A stretch of DNA of 64,000 nucleotides from Methanohalophilus sp. RSK (lineage in GTDB: Archaea; Halobacteriota; Methanosarcinia; Methanosarcinales; Methanosarcinaceae): positions 236,521-300,520 of the forward strand of contig NZ_RDSK01000009.1 of assembly GCF_003722075.1 (NCBI RefSeq), given 5' to 3'. A model generated the notes under the pieces. That model did no database searches. It saw nothing but the letters and a program-made list of their open reading frames with translations, and was not told where the DNA came from. A program made the translations under genes and the position numbers. Within the stretch, counting starts at the first letter, position 1. Each line of letters opens with the position of its first letter. This document shows positions 9,981 to 20,543 of the stretch, piece after piece.

Positions 9981-10958
9981 ATGTACCCAAATATTCGAAT
10001 GCGCAGGCTCAGGAACGGAAAGATAGGTAATCTTATACGTGAAACTTCCCTGGGGATTGATGACCTCATATACCCGATGTTTGTTGACGAAACCGCAGAA
10101 TCCATAGTTGAAGTACCATCCATGGAAGGTGTCCTGAGGTTGCCTCTTTCCGAGGTTGTCAATGAGGCCAGGAATGTGGCGGACCTGGGTATCAGTTCTT
10201 TAATGCTTTTCGGCATTCCTTCACAGAAGGATGAAACGGGGAGCAGTGCTTGTGGGGATGAAGATATTGTCCAGCAGGCCACGCGTGCTATCAAGGAAGA
10301 ACTTGGTGACGACATGGTTGTGATTACCGATGTCTGCATGTGTGAATACACATCCCATGGCCATTGCGGCATTATTGATAATGAAACCCAGGATGTGATT
10401 AATGATGAGACTCTACCCGTTTTGGGCGAGATTGCGGTAAGCCATGCCCGGGCGGGCGCAGATATGGTAGCCCCTTCGGGTATGATGGACGGTATGGTGG
10501 GTGCAATCAGGCAAGCCCTGGATCAGGAAAATTTCAATGATGTCCCAATTATGTCCTATGCTGCAAAATACTGTTCCGCATTTTACGGCCCCTTCAGGGA
10601 TGCTGCTGATTCATGCTATTGTTTCGGAGATCGCTCTACATACCAGATGGACCCTGCAAATTCGGATGAGGCCCTGAGAGAAGTAGAGCTGGACATCATG
10701 GAAGGTGCCGACATAGTCATGGTTAAACCGGCCCTCCCGTATCTTGATATTATCTACCGGGTAAAACAGGAGTTTGGTATGCCGACTGCGGCTTACAATG
10801 TCAGCGGAGAATATTCCATGCTCAAGGCAGCCGCCCAGCAGGGATGGCTGGATGAGAAAAAGGTCATGTACGAATCCCTGATGTCAATAAAAAGGGCTGG
10901 AGCGGACATGATAATTACTTACTTTGCCAAGGAAATGGCACAATTACTTAATGAATAA
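9981..10958 (+). CDS. hemB: Delta-aminolevulinic acid dehydratase (porphobilinogen synthase)
   Basis: About 325 residues. It joins two 5-aminolevulinate molecules to porphobilinogen. The zinc site is visible as [14 protein letters not shown] (three Cys). The two Schiff-base lysines are in [16 protein letters not shown] and [10 protein letters not shown]. An in-frame GTG exists at 9972, but GTGAT at 9972-9976 looks like part of the ribosome site for the ATG at 9981, and [11 protein letters not shown] is the usual family start. It lies 15 bases after hemA. Confidence 0.94.
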   Translation: MYPNIRMRRLRNGKIGNLIRETSLGIDDLIYPMFVDETAESIVEVPSMEGVLRLPLSEVVNEARNVADLGISSLMLFGIPSQKDETGSSACGDEDIVQQATRAIKEELGDDMVVITDVCMCEYTSHGHCGIIDNETQDVINDETLPVLGEIAVSHARAGADMVAPSGMMDGMVGAIRQALDQENFNDVPIMSYAAKYCSAFYGPFRDAADSCYCFGDRSTYQMDPANSDEALREVELDIMEGADIVMVKPALPYLDIIYRVKQEFGMPTAAYNVSGEYSMLKAAAQQGWLDEKKVMYESLMSIKRAGADMIITYFAKEMAQLLNE

Positions 10959-10977
10959 AATTTACTGATGTGATTAC

Positions 10978-12240
10978 ATGGTCAATCTGGAAAAATCAAA
11001 AGCAATGTTTGAAAAGGCCAGGGAATATCTCCCTGGTGGTGTTAGCAGTCCGGTACGAGCAATCAAACCCCATCCTTTCTACACCGAGAGAGCTTCCGGA
11101 TGCCGTATTACAGATGTTGACGGTAATGAATACATCGATTATTGCCTCGGTTACGGCCCCAATATGCTGGGTCATGCAAATCCCGTAGTCAAGCAAGCAA
11201 TAAGTGATCAACTTGAAAAGGGATGGCTCTATGGTACACCCACAGAATCCGAGTTCAAACTGGCCGAAAGGATTGCAGCCGCATATCCCGGCATCGATAT
11301 GCTTCGTTTTGTATCCACAGGCACCGAAGCTACAATGAGTGCCCTGCGGGCAGCACGTGGTTATACAGGAAAGAACAAATTCGTCAAAATAGAAGGTGGT
11401 TTTCACGGCGCTCACGATTCAGTACTTGTCAAAGCTGGCTCGGGTGCTTCCACATTAGGTAAACCCGATTCCCTGGGTGTACCACAGGATTTCACCAAGC
11501 ATACTCTCCAGGCACCCTATAATGATATCGAAGCCATGACAGACTTGCTTGAATCAAGCGATGATATAGCAGCTGTCATCATGGAACCGGTAATGGGTAA
11601 TGTCGGGCCGGTATTACCACAGGAAGGTTACTTGGAAGAGGTCAGGAAACTTACAAAAGAATACGACACCCTGCTCATATTCGATGAAGTAATAACCGGT
11701 TTCAGACTTGCAATGGGCGGTGCACAGGAGTATTATGGCGTGACACCTGACCTGACAACACTGGGTAAAATTATCGGTGGAGGAATGCCTATAGGAGTTT
11801 TCGGAGGCAGGAAAGATATCATCGAAATGATTGCACCTTCCGGTTCGGTATACCAGGCAGGGACTTTTAGTGGTCATCCGGCATCTGTTGCTGCAGGGCA
11901 TGCAGTGCTTGATGTGCTTGAGAAGGAAAATGCTCATGAGAAACTCAATGCCATGGGAGAAAATGTACGCAGCAGACTTTCCGAGATGATCACTGATAAA
12001 GGACTGGACTACAGTGTCTCAGGTGTTGGTTCCATGTTCAAGATCTTCTTTGGAGACATGCCAACAAATTATCAGGATGTTCTCAAATGTGACAAGGAAG
12101 GCTATTTTAACTTCTTCCATAAAATGCTGGATCAGGGTATTTTCATACCTCCTTCCCAGTTTGAGACGAATTTCCTCTCTCTGGCACATACCGAAGATGA
12201 CCTGGAAACGACCTTTAAAGCTTATGAAGCCTGCCTGTAA
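10978..12240 (+). CDS. hemL: Glutamate-1-semialdehyde 2,1-aminomutase
   Basis: A 420-residue class III PLP enzyme converting glutamate-1-semialdehyde to 5-aminolevulinate. Family features are [19 protein letters not shown] near the start, [10 protein letters not shown], the [12 protein letters not shown] loop, DEVITGFR, and the PLP lysine in [14 protein letters not shown]. Full length, 19 bases after hemB, same operon. It completes the C5 route together with HemA. Confidence 0.95.
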   Translation: MVNLEKSKAMFEKAREYLPGGVSSPVRAIKPHPFYTERASGCRITDVDGNEYIDYCLGYGPNMLGHANPVVKQAISDQLEKGWLYGTPTESEFKLAERIAAAYPGIDMLRFVSTGTEATMSALRAARGYTGKNKFVKIEGGFHGAHDSVLVKAGSGASTLGKPDSLGVPQDFTKHTLQAPYNDIEAMTDLLESSDDIAAVIMEPVMGNVGPVLPQEGYLEEVRKLTKEYDTLLIFDEVITGFRLAMGGAQEYYGVTPDLTTLGKIIGGGMPIGVFGGRKDIIEMIAPSGSVYQAGTFSGHPASVAAGHAVLDVLEKENAHEKLNAMGENVRSRLSEMITDKGLDYSVSGVGSMFKIFFGDMPTNYQDVLKCDKEGYFNFFHKMLDQGIFIPPSQFETNFLSLAHTEDDLETTFKAYEACL

Positions 12241-12254
12241 TAGGACGTGTTGGT

Positions 12255-13181
12255 TTGATAATTGGTACAAGGGGAAGTGACCTGGCTCTTGCACAGGCAA
12301 AAACCGTAGGGGGCCTTCTGGATAGCCGGGGTTTCCCCACTACCCGCAAGATCGTAAAAACAAGCGGTGATACTTTCACTGACCGCCCCCTCCACGAGGT
12401 AGAGGGTGTTGGTGCCTTTGTGCGGGAATTGGATGACCGGATGTTTTCCGGGGAGATTAATATTGCAGTCCATTCGATGAAGGATCTGCCCACTGAAAGA
12501 CCCGCAGAACTTTCCATCGCAGCAGTAATTGAACGTGATTCTCCTCATGACATACTTCTCACGAATGATGGTTCAACCCTTGACGAATTGCCCGACGGGG
12601 CGATTGTAGGGACAACATCCATGCGCAGGCGGGCCCAGTTCTTGCGCTATCGTCCGGATCTGGACGTCCAGGATTTGCGTGGTAATATAAATACCCGTCT
12701 TAAAAAACTTGAATCCGGTATGTATGACGCAATTATACTGGCAGAAGCGGGTTTACAACGCATGGGATGGGATATCGAATGTCACAGGCTGGACGCCGAT
12801 AATTTCTGTCCCTCGGCCAACCAGGGAACCATTGCCGTGGTTACCCTGGCAGGCGGCGAAGCGGAATTACTCTGCTCCCAGATCGATCATGCCGAATCCC
12901 GCATAGCTACAGATGTCGAGAGACTGGTGATCAGGGATGTGGAAGGCGGATGTATTGTACCGGTTGGTTCATTTGCAGAATTTGTGGACAACGGCAACAT
13001 GATACACATACGTGCCGAGATATTATCCCTTGACGGGAAACGGGACATCCGTCTGGACGAGACGATCCCTGTGGATAATTATCGTGAGCATGCTGAAAAA
13101 TTGGGTAAGAGACTTGTTGAGATGGGTGGAAAAGAGCTGGTTAAAGAAGCCGTTTCCCAGTTATCTCCCAAAAACAATTGA
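12255..13181 (+). CDS. hemC: Hydroxymethylbilane synthase (porphobilinogen deaminase)
   Basis: A 308-residue enzyme that polymerises four porphobilinogens. Cys233 in VEGGCIVPVG carries the dipyrromethane cofactor. IGTRGSDLALAQA at the start and AVHSMKDLPT near 72 are family signatures, and QDLRGNINTRL gives the substrate-binding arginines. The only sensible start is TTG at 12255, 14 bases after hemL, behind a weak AGGA. HemD and a SUMT gene, the next pathway steps, are not in this window. Confidence 0.93.
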   Translation: MIIGTRGSDLALAQAKTVGGLLDSRGFPTTRKIVKTSGDTFTDRPLHEVEGVGAFVRELDDRMFSGEINIAVHSMKDLPTERPAELSIAAVIERDSPHDILLTNDGSTLDELPDGAIVGTTSMRRRAQFLRYRPDLDVQDLRGNINTRLKKLESGMYDAIILAEAGLQRMGWDIECHRLDADNFCPSANQGTIAVVTLAGGEAELLCSQIDHAESRIATDVERLVIRDVEGGCIVPVGSFAEFVDNGNMIHIRAEILSLDGKRDIRLDETIPVDNYREHAEKLGKRLVEMGGKELVKEAVSQLSPKNN

Positions 13182-13187
13182 TCATCC

Positions 13188-14087
13188 ATGAAGGTAGCAG
13201 GTATAGAACTCAAAAATCCGACAATCCTGGCTTCAGGCATAATGGGAACCACGGGAGCAGCCCTTGCAAGAATGAGCCGCAACGGTGCCGGCGCAGTGGT
13301 GACCAAATCAATTGGCCCGGTTCCCAAGAAAGGCCATAATAACCCTTCAATGGTGGAGCTGGAATGTGGATATATTAACGCGATGGGACTTCCCAATCCT
13401 TCCTACTCGGGTTTCTGTGAGGAAATTGGAATTGCGAAGGGGAAAATGGATGCACCGTTAATTGCCAGCATATTCGGCGGGAACGCTGCAGAGTTCACTG
13501 AAGTTGCGAAAGGGTTGCTTTCCTCAAAGCCTGATTGCTTTGAACTTAATGTCAGCTGTCCCCATGCTGAAGGTTATGGGGCCTCGGTGGGAACTGATCC
13601 TGATCTTGTACATGAAATCACAGCCTCGGTGGTTGATGCTGTGGATGTACCCGTATGGGTAAAACTCACACCCAATGTTACGGATATTACTTCCATTGGC
13701 AGGGCAGCAGAATCCGCAGGTGCATCGGCAATCGTTGCTATCAATACTGTGCGGGGTATGGCTATTGACATCCATTCCGGGTATCCGATACTTGGCAACC
13801 GTTTTGGAGGCCTTTCAGGCCCAGCAGTAAAACCAGTGGCCGTAAAATGTGTTTATGACCTGTATGAAGCACTTGATGTACCCGTGATCGGTGTGGGAGG
13901 TATTACCTGCCCGGAAGACGCAATTGAAATGATACTTGCGGGGGCAAGTGCTGTTGAGATCGGATCTGCTGTACATGACGATACACAAATTTTTGTAAAA
14001 ATAAGCAAAGGTATTGATACATATCTGCAAAAGTACGGTTATTCATATACAGAAGACATAACAGGCCTATCACACGAGATGATCTGA
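13188..14087 (+). CDS. pyrD: Dihydroorotate dehydrogenase, class 1B catalytic subunit
   Basis: A 299-residue FMN-dependent TIM barrel that oxidises dihydroorotate to orotate in pyrimidine synthesis. The catalytic base is Cys124 ([14 protein letters not shown]), as in class 1 enzymes. The FMN-binding [13 protein letters not shown] lies near the C-terminus. It begins 6 bases after hemC and overlaps pyrK by one base, so pyrimidine genes ride on the tetrapyrrole transcript. The class 1B assignment follows from the adjacent pyrK. Confidence 0.94.
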   Translation: MKVAGIELKNPTILASGIMGTTGAALARMSRNGAGAVVTKSIGPVPKKGHNNPSMVELECGYINAMGLPNPSYSGFCEEIGIAKGKMDAPLIASIFGGNAAEFTEVAKGLLSSKPDCFELNVSCPHAEGYGASVGTDPDLVHEITASVVDAVDVPVWVKLTPNVTDITSIGRAAESAGASAIVAINTVRGMAIDIHSGYPILGNRFGGLSGPAVKPVAVKCVYDLYEALDVPVIGVGGITCPEDAIEMILAGASAVEIGSAVHDDTQIFVKISKGIDTYLQKYGYSYTEDITGLSHEMI

Positions 14088-14863
14088 TGCGTCCCATTCA
14101 TTCAAAAATCACCGAAATTGTCGAAGAATCACCCAATGTGCGTACTTTTTTCTTTGACACACAATTCGACGAAGCCATTCCCGGCCAGTTCGTAATGGTC
14201 TGGGTACATGGCACCGATGAAGTTCCTATGACCCTATCCGGCAAGAATTCCATTACCGTCCAGAAAGTAGGGGATGCCACATCCCGTATGTTCGAACTTG
14301 GAATAGGTGACCATATGGGGCTCAGGGGGCCTTTTGGAAGAGGTTTTACCATTCCCGGAAATGGTGAAAACGTGCTTTTCATTGCAGGAGGCGTAGGAGC
14401 CGCACCGATTGCACCCCTTGCAGATATTGTAAAGGCAAGAGGAATTGAAGGCCGCACAATTCTGGGCTCCAGATGCTGTGATGAACTTTTGTTCAGGGAA
14501 CGCTTTGCCTGTGGCAGGGTGGATATTACCACTGATGACGGTTCCGAAGGCAGGGGCGGTTTTGTGACCGACCAGCTGGCAGAAACGGATACCTCTGATT
14601 ATGACAGGATATATGTGTGTGGCCCGGAGATTATGATGTATAAGGTCTTTGAAATTTTGAAAGCACGCAATGCTCATGTAAAGGCAGAGTTCAGCCTGCA
14701 CCGCTATTTCAAATGCGGCATTGGAGTATGCGGAGCCTGCAGTATGGACCCCGATGGGCTGTGTGTCTGCAGGGACGGCCCCGTATTCAATGGCGGTGAA
14801 CTTGAAGGATCTGAATTCGGACATTATGAACGTGATTCTTCAGGTCGCAAGTGCCATTTTTAA
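14087..14863 (+). CDS. pyrK: Dihydroorotate dehydrogenase electron transfer subunit
   Basis: A 258-residue FAD/2Fe-2S protein of the ferredoxin-reductase family. It has an N-terminal flavin domain, an NAD-binding domain ([17 protein letters not shown]), and a C-terminal cluster motif with Cys210, Cys215, Cys218 and Cys226 or 228. It passes electrons from PyrD to NAD+. The ATG overlaps the pyrD stop (TGATG). Its stop is three bases from the stop of the convergent gene at 14867. Confidence 0.93.
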   Translation: MRPIHSKITEIVEESPNVRTFFFDTQFDEAIPGQFVMVWVHGTDEVPMTLSGKNSITVQKVGDATSRMFELGIGDHMGLRGPFGRGFTIPGNGENVLFIAGGVGAAPIAPLADIVKARGIEGRTILGSRCCDELLFRERFACGRVDITTDDGSEGRGGFVTDQLAETDTSDYDRIYVCGPEIMMYKVFEILKARNAHVKAEFSLHRYFKCGIGVCGACSMDPDGLCVCRDGPVFNGGELEGSEFGHYERDSSGRKCHF

Positions 14864-14866
14864 TTA

Positions 14867-15193
14867 TCAGGCAGCAAGTTTTTGTGTCTTCACCTTTTCA
14901 TATAGCAGGTTAAACAGAAAAAGCAATTCCCCTTCCAGGAAAATTATTCCTGAATTGGTCCTGTCTTCTTTTTTGGCAAAAAGGATGGTTAGTTCAAGAT
15001 CTCTTTGCGCTGCCTGTTTTACCGACATGTCAAATGTATCCTTTTTACTTGTAAGGTGTTTTTCGACATTTTCTTCATCAAGATAGGTATTTATCCATCG
15101 TACCAGTTCACTCCTGTATCTACCCGAAATCGGAATGTTATTCACATACCTGAGTACATGGTTTATTTCTTCTGTGCAGTAAAGATCGTTCAT
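14867..15193 (-). CDS. Small protein of unknown function
   Basis: About 108 residues, mostly helical and charged, with a hydrophobic segment near the C-terminus (GIIFLEGELLFLFNLLY). A GTG two codons upstream is in frame, but GGGGAG is positioned for the ATG at 15193. No motif I recognise. It is monocistronic between pyrK (convergent, 3 bases apart) and the FAH gene (divergent). A good ribosome site and an uninterrupted frame support a real gene. Confidence 0.6.
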   Translation of the reverse strand: MNDLYCTEEINHVLRYVNNIPISGRYRSELVRWINTYLDEENVEKHLTSKKDTFDMSVKQAAQRDLELTILFAKKEDRTNSGIIFLEGELLFLFNLLYEKVKTQKLAA

Positions 15194-15374
15194 ATCCACT
15201 CCCCAATAAAGTATTCATTCCAAACAGTCAAATAAGTTTTCCCGATTGGTTATACTCTGGCAAACCGGCGCTCATTTGCCGGAATTGATAAGAAAAAGGA
15301 TTTATATTTATACCATATCTTCATAATTTGTCTGCCAGGACAATGCATCTCCTTATTATTAGCAAGTGGATAAC

Positions 15375-16100
15375 ATGATCGGAAAATTCAAACACGGTAC
15401 AGAGATATTTGAGGGCAATGTACAGGATAAAAGGGTAATATCTCCCGGAGGAGATGTTTATGATGTTAATGCACTTGATATACTTGCGCCTTCGAGTCCT
15501 TCCAAAATTATCTGCGTGGGACTGAATTATATTGATCACGCCAAAGAACTGGATATGGACATCCCGGATGAACCAATTATTTTCATGAAACCACCATCCT
15601 CTGTAATCGGGCATGGTGCAAGAATAATCTATCCTTCCTGCAGCAATCGTGTTGATTATGAAGCAGAACTTGCTGTTGTCATAGGGCAGCAGTGCCATGG
15701 TATTCATGCTGAAAATGCACAAAGTGTCATCGAAGGATACACATGTTTTAATGATGTAACCGCCCGTGACCTTCAGCAAAAAGATGGACAGTGGACCAGA
15801 GCAAAGGGTTTTGATACTTTTTCCCCGATTGGCCCTTTCATAACTCCTGCGGAAGATTTCGATTCGTCTGTAGCAAACATTAACTGCAGTGTTAATGGAA
15901 TGACCAGACAGAATTCATCAACTTCCAGATTGATATTCGATGTTGATTTTCTGGTAGAGTTCATATCTTCAGTCATGACCCTTGAAAAAGGGGACGTTAT
16001 TGCCACTGGTACCCCTCCGGGTGTGGGTGAACTTAATTCCGGTGATTCCGTAGATGTAACCATTGAGGGTATAGGCACATTATCCAATGAGGTATCATAA
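15375..16100 (+). CDS. Fumarylacetoacetate hydrolase family protein
   Basis: About 241 residues. SKIICVGLNYIDHAKELD and the metal-ligand region around EAELAVVIG and NDVTARDLQQKDGQW (Glu/Glu/Asp site) are typical of the FAH fold, followed by GDVIATGTPPGVG. Members hydrolyse or decarboxylate C-C bonds of 2-oxo acids, for example oxaloacetate decarboxylases and acylpyruvases. The substrate here is unknown. An upstream in-frame GTG at 15366 is less likely as start. A TATA-like TTTATATTTATACC lies near 15300-15315. The stop overlaps the next start by one base. Confidence 0.85.
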   Translation: MIGKFKHGTEIFEGNVQDKRVISPGGDVYDVNALDILAPSSPSKIICVGLNYIDHAKELDMDIPDEPIIFMKPPSSVIGHGARIIYPSCSNRVDYEAELAVVIGQQCHGIHAENAQSVIEGYTCFNDVTARDLQQKDGQWTRAKGFDTFSPIGPFITPAEDFDSSVANINCSVNGMTRQNSSTSRLIFDVDFLVEFISSVMTLEKGDVIATGTPPGVGELNSGDSVDVTIEGIGTLSNEVS

Positions 16101-16399
16101 TGCTTTTTGATCAAATTTACAGGGAACTTGAATTAACTGAAAGACATCTTATCGTTCTCAGGAAGGTTATTGAGGAAGGTCCGATCGGTATCCTTAAACT
16201 TTCGGATGAAACCGGGATGCCAACCCATAAAGTGAGATATTCATTGCGAGTACTTGAACAGGAACATCTCATAAAGCCTTCATCACACGGAGCAGTTGCC
16301 GGTGAGAATACCAAAAAGTTCCTTGAAGAATTTGATGGGCAAATATCCGACATCATTGAGAAGGCATCTCATATCCAGCAGATAAGAAATTCAATTTAA
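16100..16399 (+). CDS. Winged-helix DNA-binding protein
   Basis: A 99-residue protein with a helix-turn-helix (IGILKLSDETGMPTHKVRYSLRVLEQEHLI, about residues 28-57) followed by a charged C-terminal helix. No ligand domain is visible. Its start overlaps the FAH gene stop (TAATG) and gltX begins 41 bases after its end, so it may regulate or simply be cotranscribed with them. The target is unknown. Confidence 0.75.
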   Translation: MLFDQIYRELELTERHLIVLRKVIEEGPIGILKLSDETGMPTHKVRYSLRVLEQEHLIKPSSHGAVAGENTKKFLEEFDGQISDIIEKASHIQQIRNSI

Positions 16400-16440
16400 T
16401 TGTATTTGCATCAGTTTTTAATTTTATAGAGGTCAGCCAG

Positions 16441-18153
16441 ATGACATTAGAGGATGAAGATTTAAAAACGATTGAGAAATTTGCATTGCAAAATGCGGTA
16501 AAATACGGACAACCTCCCCAGGTTGGCGCTGTCATGGGTCGTGTAATGGGACAGTGTCCCCACCTGCGCCCCATGGCCAAAGACGTTACGGCAGAAGTAC
16601 AGAAAGTAATAAACCAGGTCGCAGAAGGCAATCCGGACGTATGGCAGCAGAGACTTGAGGAAGTCGCACCTGAACTTATTGAAGAACTCAATACAAAGAA
16701 AGAACCTGAAAAAGGCCTCAAACCCCTTGATGTTGCAGAAGGGGGAAAAGTTGTTATGCGTTTTGCTCCCAATCCCAACGGACCGGCTACCCTGGGTAGT
16801 GCAAGAGGTATGGTAATCAACTCCGAATATGTCAAAATGTATGGCGGGGATTTCATAATACGTTTTGATGATACCGATCCCCAGACCAAACGCCCGCTGC
16901 TTGCAGCCTATGAATGGTACCTTGATGATTGTCAGTGGCTGGGCATCGAGCCGGACAGGGTAGTAAAGGCCTCAGATCGAATAACCCTTTACTATGAATA
17001 TGCCCGAAAACTTATCGAAATGGGACATGCTTATGTCTGCTTCTGTGAAGGGGCTGATTTCAAAAAGTATAAAGATTCATGTACCCCGTGTCCTGATCGT
17101 GACAGGGAACCTGCCGAGAATCTGAAATACTGGTACAAGATGATCGAGGGTGAGTATGAAGAAAAATCTGCTGTATTGCGTATCAAGACAGAGATCGACC
17201 ATAAAGACCCTGCACTAAGGGATTTTGGTGCTTTCAGGATAATAAAAGATACACATCCCCGCCCGGAAGTGGGTGATAAATACGTAGTATGGCCGCTTTT
17301 GGACTTTGAGGGAGCAATCGAGGACCATGAACTTGGCATGACCCATATCATCCGGGGCAAAGATTTGATGGACAGTGAGAAACGCCAGAAGTATATCTAT
17401 GATTACCTTGGCTGGGAATATCCAAAGACCACCCACTGGGGCCGCATTAAAATGCATGAATTCGGAAAATTCAGCACCAGTGCGCTCAGGAAATCTATAG
17501 AAGAAGGCGAATACACCGGCTGGGATGACCCAAGGCTTCCAACAATCAGGGCTATCCGCAGGCGTGGCATCAAACCAGAGGCCCTGCGTAAGTTTATGGT
17601 AGACATGGGTGTTGGGGAAACCGATGTGAGTATAAGCATGGATTCCCTTTATTCTGAAAACCGAAAACTTATTGACTCACAGGCAAAGCGTTTCTTCTTT
17701 GTCCCCGACCCTCAAAAGGTTGAGATTATAGACGGAAAACACACTGTTGCCACCCCACCTCTGCATCCCGTGGAAAATATGGGAAACAGGAGTATAGAAG
17801 TGGATAATATTGTTTATATTAGTGGCGAGGATGCAAAAGGACTATCTTCCGGGTCTCTATTAAGACTCAAGAACCTGTATAATATTGAAATTGTATCGAC
17901 CCAACCCCTTCGGGCAAAACATATTGGTGATTCAATGGATGAGGTCAGAGAAAAACGCCCACCCATTGTCCAGTGGGTAGCTGAGGACAATATGGAAGTG
18001 GAAGTTCTGTCTCCTGAAGGTCGGTTCACAGGATTGGGAGAATTGCAAATTGCAAATGAAATAGATAAAGTTGTGCAGTTTGAGCGTTTTGGCTTCTGCA
18101 GGATAGACGATGTAAAAGAAAAGAAAGTAGTAGCCTATTTCACTCATAAGTGA
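16441..18153 (+). CDS. gltX: Glutamyl-tRNA synthetase (archaeal type)
   Basis: A 570-residue class I synthetase. After an archaeal N-terminal extension of about 100 residues comes the ATP-binding signature RFAPNPNGPATLGSARG, in which the usual HIGH is replaced by LGSA. The KMSKS equivalent is also divergent (KFSTSALRKSI). IIRFDDTDP confirms the Glu/Gln class. It charges tRNA(Glu) for translation and also supplies HemA. A strong hairpin overlaps its stop. The non-canonical signatures are, from memory, shared with methanogen relatives. Confidence 0.93.
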   Translation: MTLEDEDLKTIEKFALQNAVKYGQPPQVGAVMGRVMGQCPHLRPMAKDVTAEVQKVINQVAEGNPDVWQQRLEEVAPELIEELNTKKEPEKGLKPLDVAEGGKVVMRFAPNPNGPATLGSARGMVINSEYVKMYGGDFIIRFDDTDPQTKRPLLAAYEWYLDDCQWLGIEPDRVVKASDRITLYYEYARKLIEMGHAYVCFCEGADFKKYKDSCTPCPDRDREPAENLKYWYKMIEGEYEEKSAVLRIKTEIDHKDPALRDFGAFRIIKDTHPRPEVGDKYVVWPLLDFEGAIEDHELGMTHIIRGKDLMDSEKRQKYIYDYLGWEYPKTTHWGRIKMHEFGKFSTSALRKSIEEGEYTGWDDPRLPTIRAIRRRGIKPEALRKFMVDMGVGETDVSISMDSLYSENRKLIDSQAKRFFFVPDPQKVEIIDGKHTVATPPLHPVENMGNRSIEVDNIVYISGEDAKGLSSGSLLRLKNLYNIEIVSTQPLRAKHIGDSMDEVREKRPPIVQWVAEDNMEVEVLSPEGRFTGLGELQIANEIDKVVQFERFGFCRIDDVKEKKVVAYFTHK

Positions 18154-18170
18154 AAGGCTACTTTTTTATT
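18129..18170. terminator. Strong hairpin with T-tract between gltX and eS1
   Basis: AGTAGCC (18129-18135) pairs with GGCTACT (18156-18162), and TTTCACT (18138-18144) pairs with AGTGAAA (18149-18155). The loop is CATA and there is a two-base bulge. TTTTTTATTTTT follows. The stem includes the gltX stop codon. It terminates the plus transcript and perhaps protects the end of the convergent eS1 mRNA. Confidence 0.8.
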
Positions 18171-18179
18171 TTTCAAATT

Positions 18180-18782
18180 TCAGGCTGCTGCGGAAGCATT
18201 AGCCTTTACGGGAAGAACTTCTGTCTTGCGTATTTCTACCCTTCTGATTGGATAGATAGTTTTTGTATTCCTGTAAATATTGGCTGCAAGTTTACCGGTT
18301 ACGATTTCCTCGACAATGTGTTCAAAGTTAAGTTCTGCAGCTCTTTCAAGGACGATTTTTGCCATAATTTCCCGGATTGCTCTTATCTGGCTGCTTCTTG
18401 CCCTCTTTACAGTAAATGCTATGGGCTTGATGCGGAGCTTACGTCCGTCCTTGGTTGTTACCTCAAGGTTGTTGTCTATACGGGATGTCTGGCGTTTTAC
18501 AATGGAACGCAGGTAATCTGTAGTGATCTCGTGACCAATGAAAGCAGTATTTGCAGTGTCACCGGTTACGCTGTCGATAGCCAGACGTAGTTTGATGTTC
18601 TGTTTTGAGAAGTCATTGGTAATGTCTCCTACAGTGGTTTCGATCGTCCTTCCAACCAGTTTCTCACTATCATCAGTAGTGGTTGTCCCAATAATGGTCC
18701 TGCCAATAAATTCAGGAGTCTCAATGTTATACCAGGTTTTGTTCTTCCATTTATCCAGTTTTCTCTGTACTTTTCTTGCCAA
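18180..18782 (-). CDS. rps3ae: 30S ribosomal protein eS1 (S3Ae)
   Basis: A 200-residue archaeal/eukaryotic small-subunit protein beginning MARKVQRKLDKWKNKTWYNI and ending in an Ala-rich tail. Translation starts at TTG (18780-18782) with GGAGG nine bases upstream, since no ATG is in place. In archaea this gene usually groups with uS15, the RecJ-like nuclease and Pcc1. Here serS and a uracil-DNA glycosylase lie between it and that group. Confidence 0.95.
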   Translation of the reverse strand: MARKVQRKLDKWKNKTWYNIETPEFIGRTIIGTTTTDDSEKLVGRTIETTVGDITNDFSKQNIKLRLAIDSVTGDTANTAFIGHEITTDYLRSIVKRQTSRIDNNLEVTTKDGRKLRIKPIAFTVKRARSSQIRAIREIMAKIVLERAAELNFEHIVEEIVTGKLAANIYRNTKTIYPIRRVEIRKTEVLPVKANASAAA

Positions 18783-18912
18783 TAAATTTCCTCCAGTGTT
18801 AGTGTGATATTTCTCTGTCGATGATCAATGTAATTAATAAATTCTATAGTATAGGCTATTAGTGGCCCTCTATACTAGACATGTCCATATATAAACAAAT
18901 CGGTTATCCCAT

Positions 18913-20421
18913 TTAGAAGAACCTTATTCCTTCAGGCATTTCTCCAAAACGCTTACGGAATTCTTCCGGCCAGTTTTCCGGATCCAGACCTTTCTGTGCA
19001 AGGAAAGCCGAGGTCCACCTTTCCAGCCCAACACCCGAACATCCGGACCAGAGTTCCTCTCCCGACTGGCTTTTCACATTAAAACCGGAAGGATATTTAT
19101 CCCCGTTGACACTCACGTTCTGGAACTCAAGCCATTCGCCGTCCTCTCCCCTGTACGGCAGGGGCGCCTCATAGTCTGTAGTCCCGGCACTTTGCTCTTC
19201 CGATACACCTGCAAGGCCCTCCTGTGCCATGAACCATGGTGTGACCCAGGCTTTTCTCCATTCAAGGTCGAGGATTTCATTGAAGATATGCATATAGCGT
19301 TCGTGGAGCTCTTCTGAGGCTTTGACTACCTGTTCCTTTGTACCCAGCCAGACAATCTCGATACGATGGAATTCATCAACACGTTCCATGCCGTGGATGC
19401 CACCACTTTCGTACCTGTGGGATGTCCCGGAGCGGTCAAAGACTTTCAGGGGGAAGGATTCTGTTGGTATGGTTTCGCCCTGTAAATACATCCAGAAGGG
19501 GGGACACTGGGCATAGCACAGACCACCTATAGGATCGCCTATCTTCTCCTTGATCAGTTCTGTAGGCACTTCTTTTGTAACCTTGTAGTGATCAGCAACC
19601 TCTTCCCAGTATTCCGGATCACGGGTCTTCGGGGGGCATACATAGTAGATTTCGGGATAGACCCCTTTGGCATGCCCTGATTTCTTCCATACATCCCAGG
19701 GAACAAGTTTCGGGAAGATCATTTCCCCATATCCCAGGGGTTCGAGAAGTTCTTCAAGAACTATCTTTTCAAAAGTTCGGAACAATTTCGTGGACTGGGG
19801 CCCGTGAATCCACTGGCCTCTGCTGGCTCCTCTTTTAATCCACCCTTTTTCTAGCATTTCCTGGGTAGGATCCTTCTCAAATGGGTGTGCCTTTTTTTCA
19901 CTCTGCCATAGAAGGTTCCAGTGTTCAGTCTTGCCGCCATAGACCTTTTCCCTTATCTTGTCTTCCATAAGGGTAAGGATTCTGTCAGGAACACGGTTTT
20001 CAAGTTCTGCCTGTCCAACGTCCAGATTGAGTGTGATGTATTCTCCATCATAATCCATTGAACTGACATGTGGTATCTTCAGATCTCCGACTGATTTTTC
20101 GGAAGCCATTTTTATGACAAACTCATCAACATCAATGCCCCGGATGCCCAGATGGTATTCCTTTCCAATTTTGCCAGCAAGAGGTTTACGCAGCCTGATA
20201 ATTGCATCATGGGATCGGACATACCTGCCGGAGACTATCTCAATGTCTATCCGGTTATCCTTTACATTCCAGCTCTTAATTTTTGCTTCTTCCCCTTCTG
20301 GTGCTCCTTTGGCGAGTACCTTTGGGGCTTCTCCCTCAAGAAACTCCTGAATAGCATCTACGGCCGGTGCGGGGTCCCCGCTAGTTTTGAAGGCAGCTTT
20401 TAACCTGAATTCCAGATCCAT
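18913..20421 (-). CDS. serS: Seryl-tRNA synthetase, methanogenic type (type 2)
   Basis: A 502-residue class II synthetase of the rare methanogen-restricted form. The N-terminal tRNA-binding domain is not the coiled coil of normal SerRS. The catalytic core carries a zinc ion that recognises serine. Candidate ligands are in [16 protein letters not shown] and [11 protein letters not shown], and [21 protein letters not shown] holds motif 2. Full length. It is separated by about 120 bases from both neighbours, so it may have its own promoter. Confidence 0.95.
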   Translation of the reverse strand: MDLEFRLKAAFKTSGDPAPAVDAIQEFLEGEAPKVLAKGAPEGEEAKIKSWNVKDNRIDIEIVSGRYVRSHDAIIRLRKPLAGKIGKEYHLGIRGIDVDEFVIKMASEKSVGDLKIPHVSSMDYDGEYITLNLDVGQAELENRVPDRILTLMEDKIREKVYGGKTEHWNLLWQSEKKAHPFEKDPTQEMLEKGWIKRGASRGQWIHGPQSTKLFRTFEKIVLEELLEPLGYGEMIFPKLVPWDVWKKSGHAKGVYPEIYYVCPPKTRDPEYWEEVADHYKVTKEVPTELIKEKIGDPIGGLCYAQCPPFWMYLQGETIPTESFPLKVFDRSGTSHRYESGGIHGMERVDEFHRIEIVWLGTKEQVVKASEELHERYMHIFNEILDLEWRKAWVTPWFMAQEGLAGVSEEQSAGTTDYEAPLPYRGEDGEWLEFQNVSVNGDKYPSGFNVKSQSGEELWSGCSGVGLERWTSAFLAQKGLDPENWPEEFRKRFGEMPEGIRFF

Positions 20422-20543
20422 TATATTTCCTCGAAATGATTAAATAATGATTAATAAAGTCCTTACAGCGACTCAGTTATTGTTACTAATTATTATAAGT
20501 TTTACCTGATGGCACAAACCAGCATGTCGGAAAAAGAACGGAC

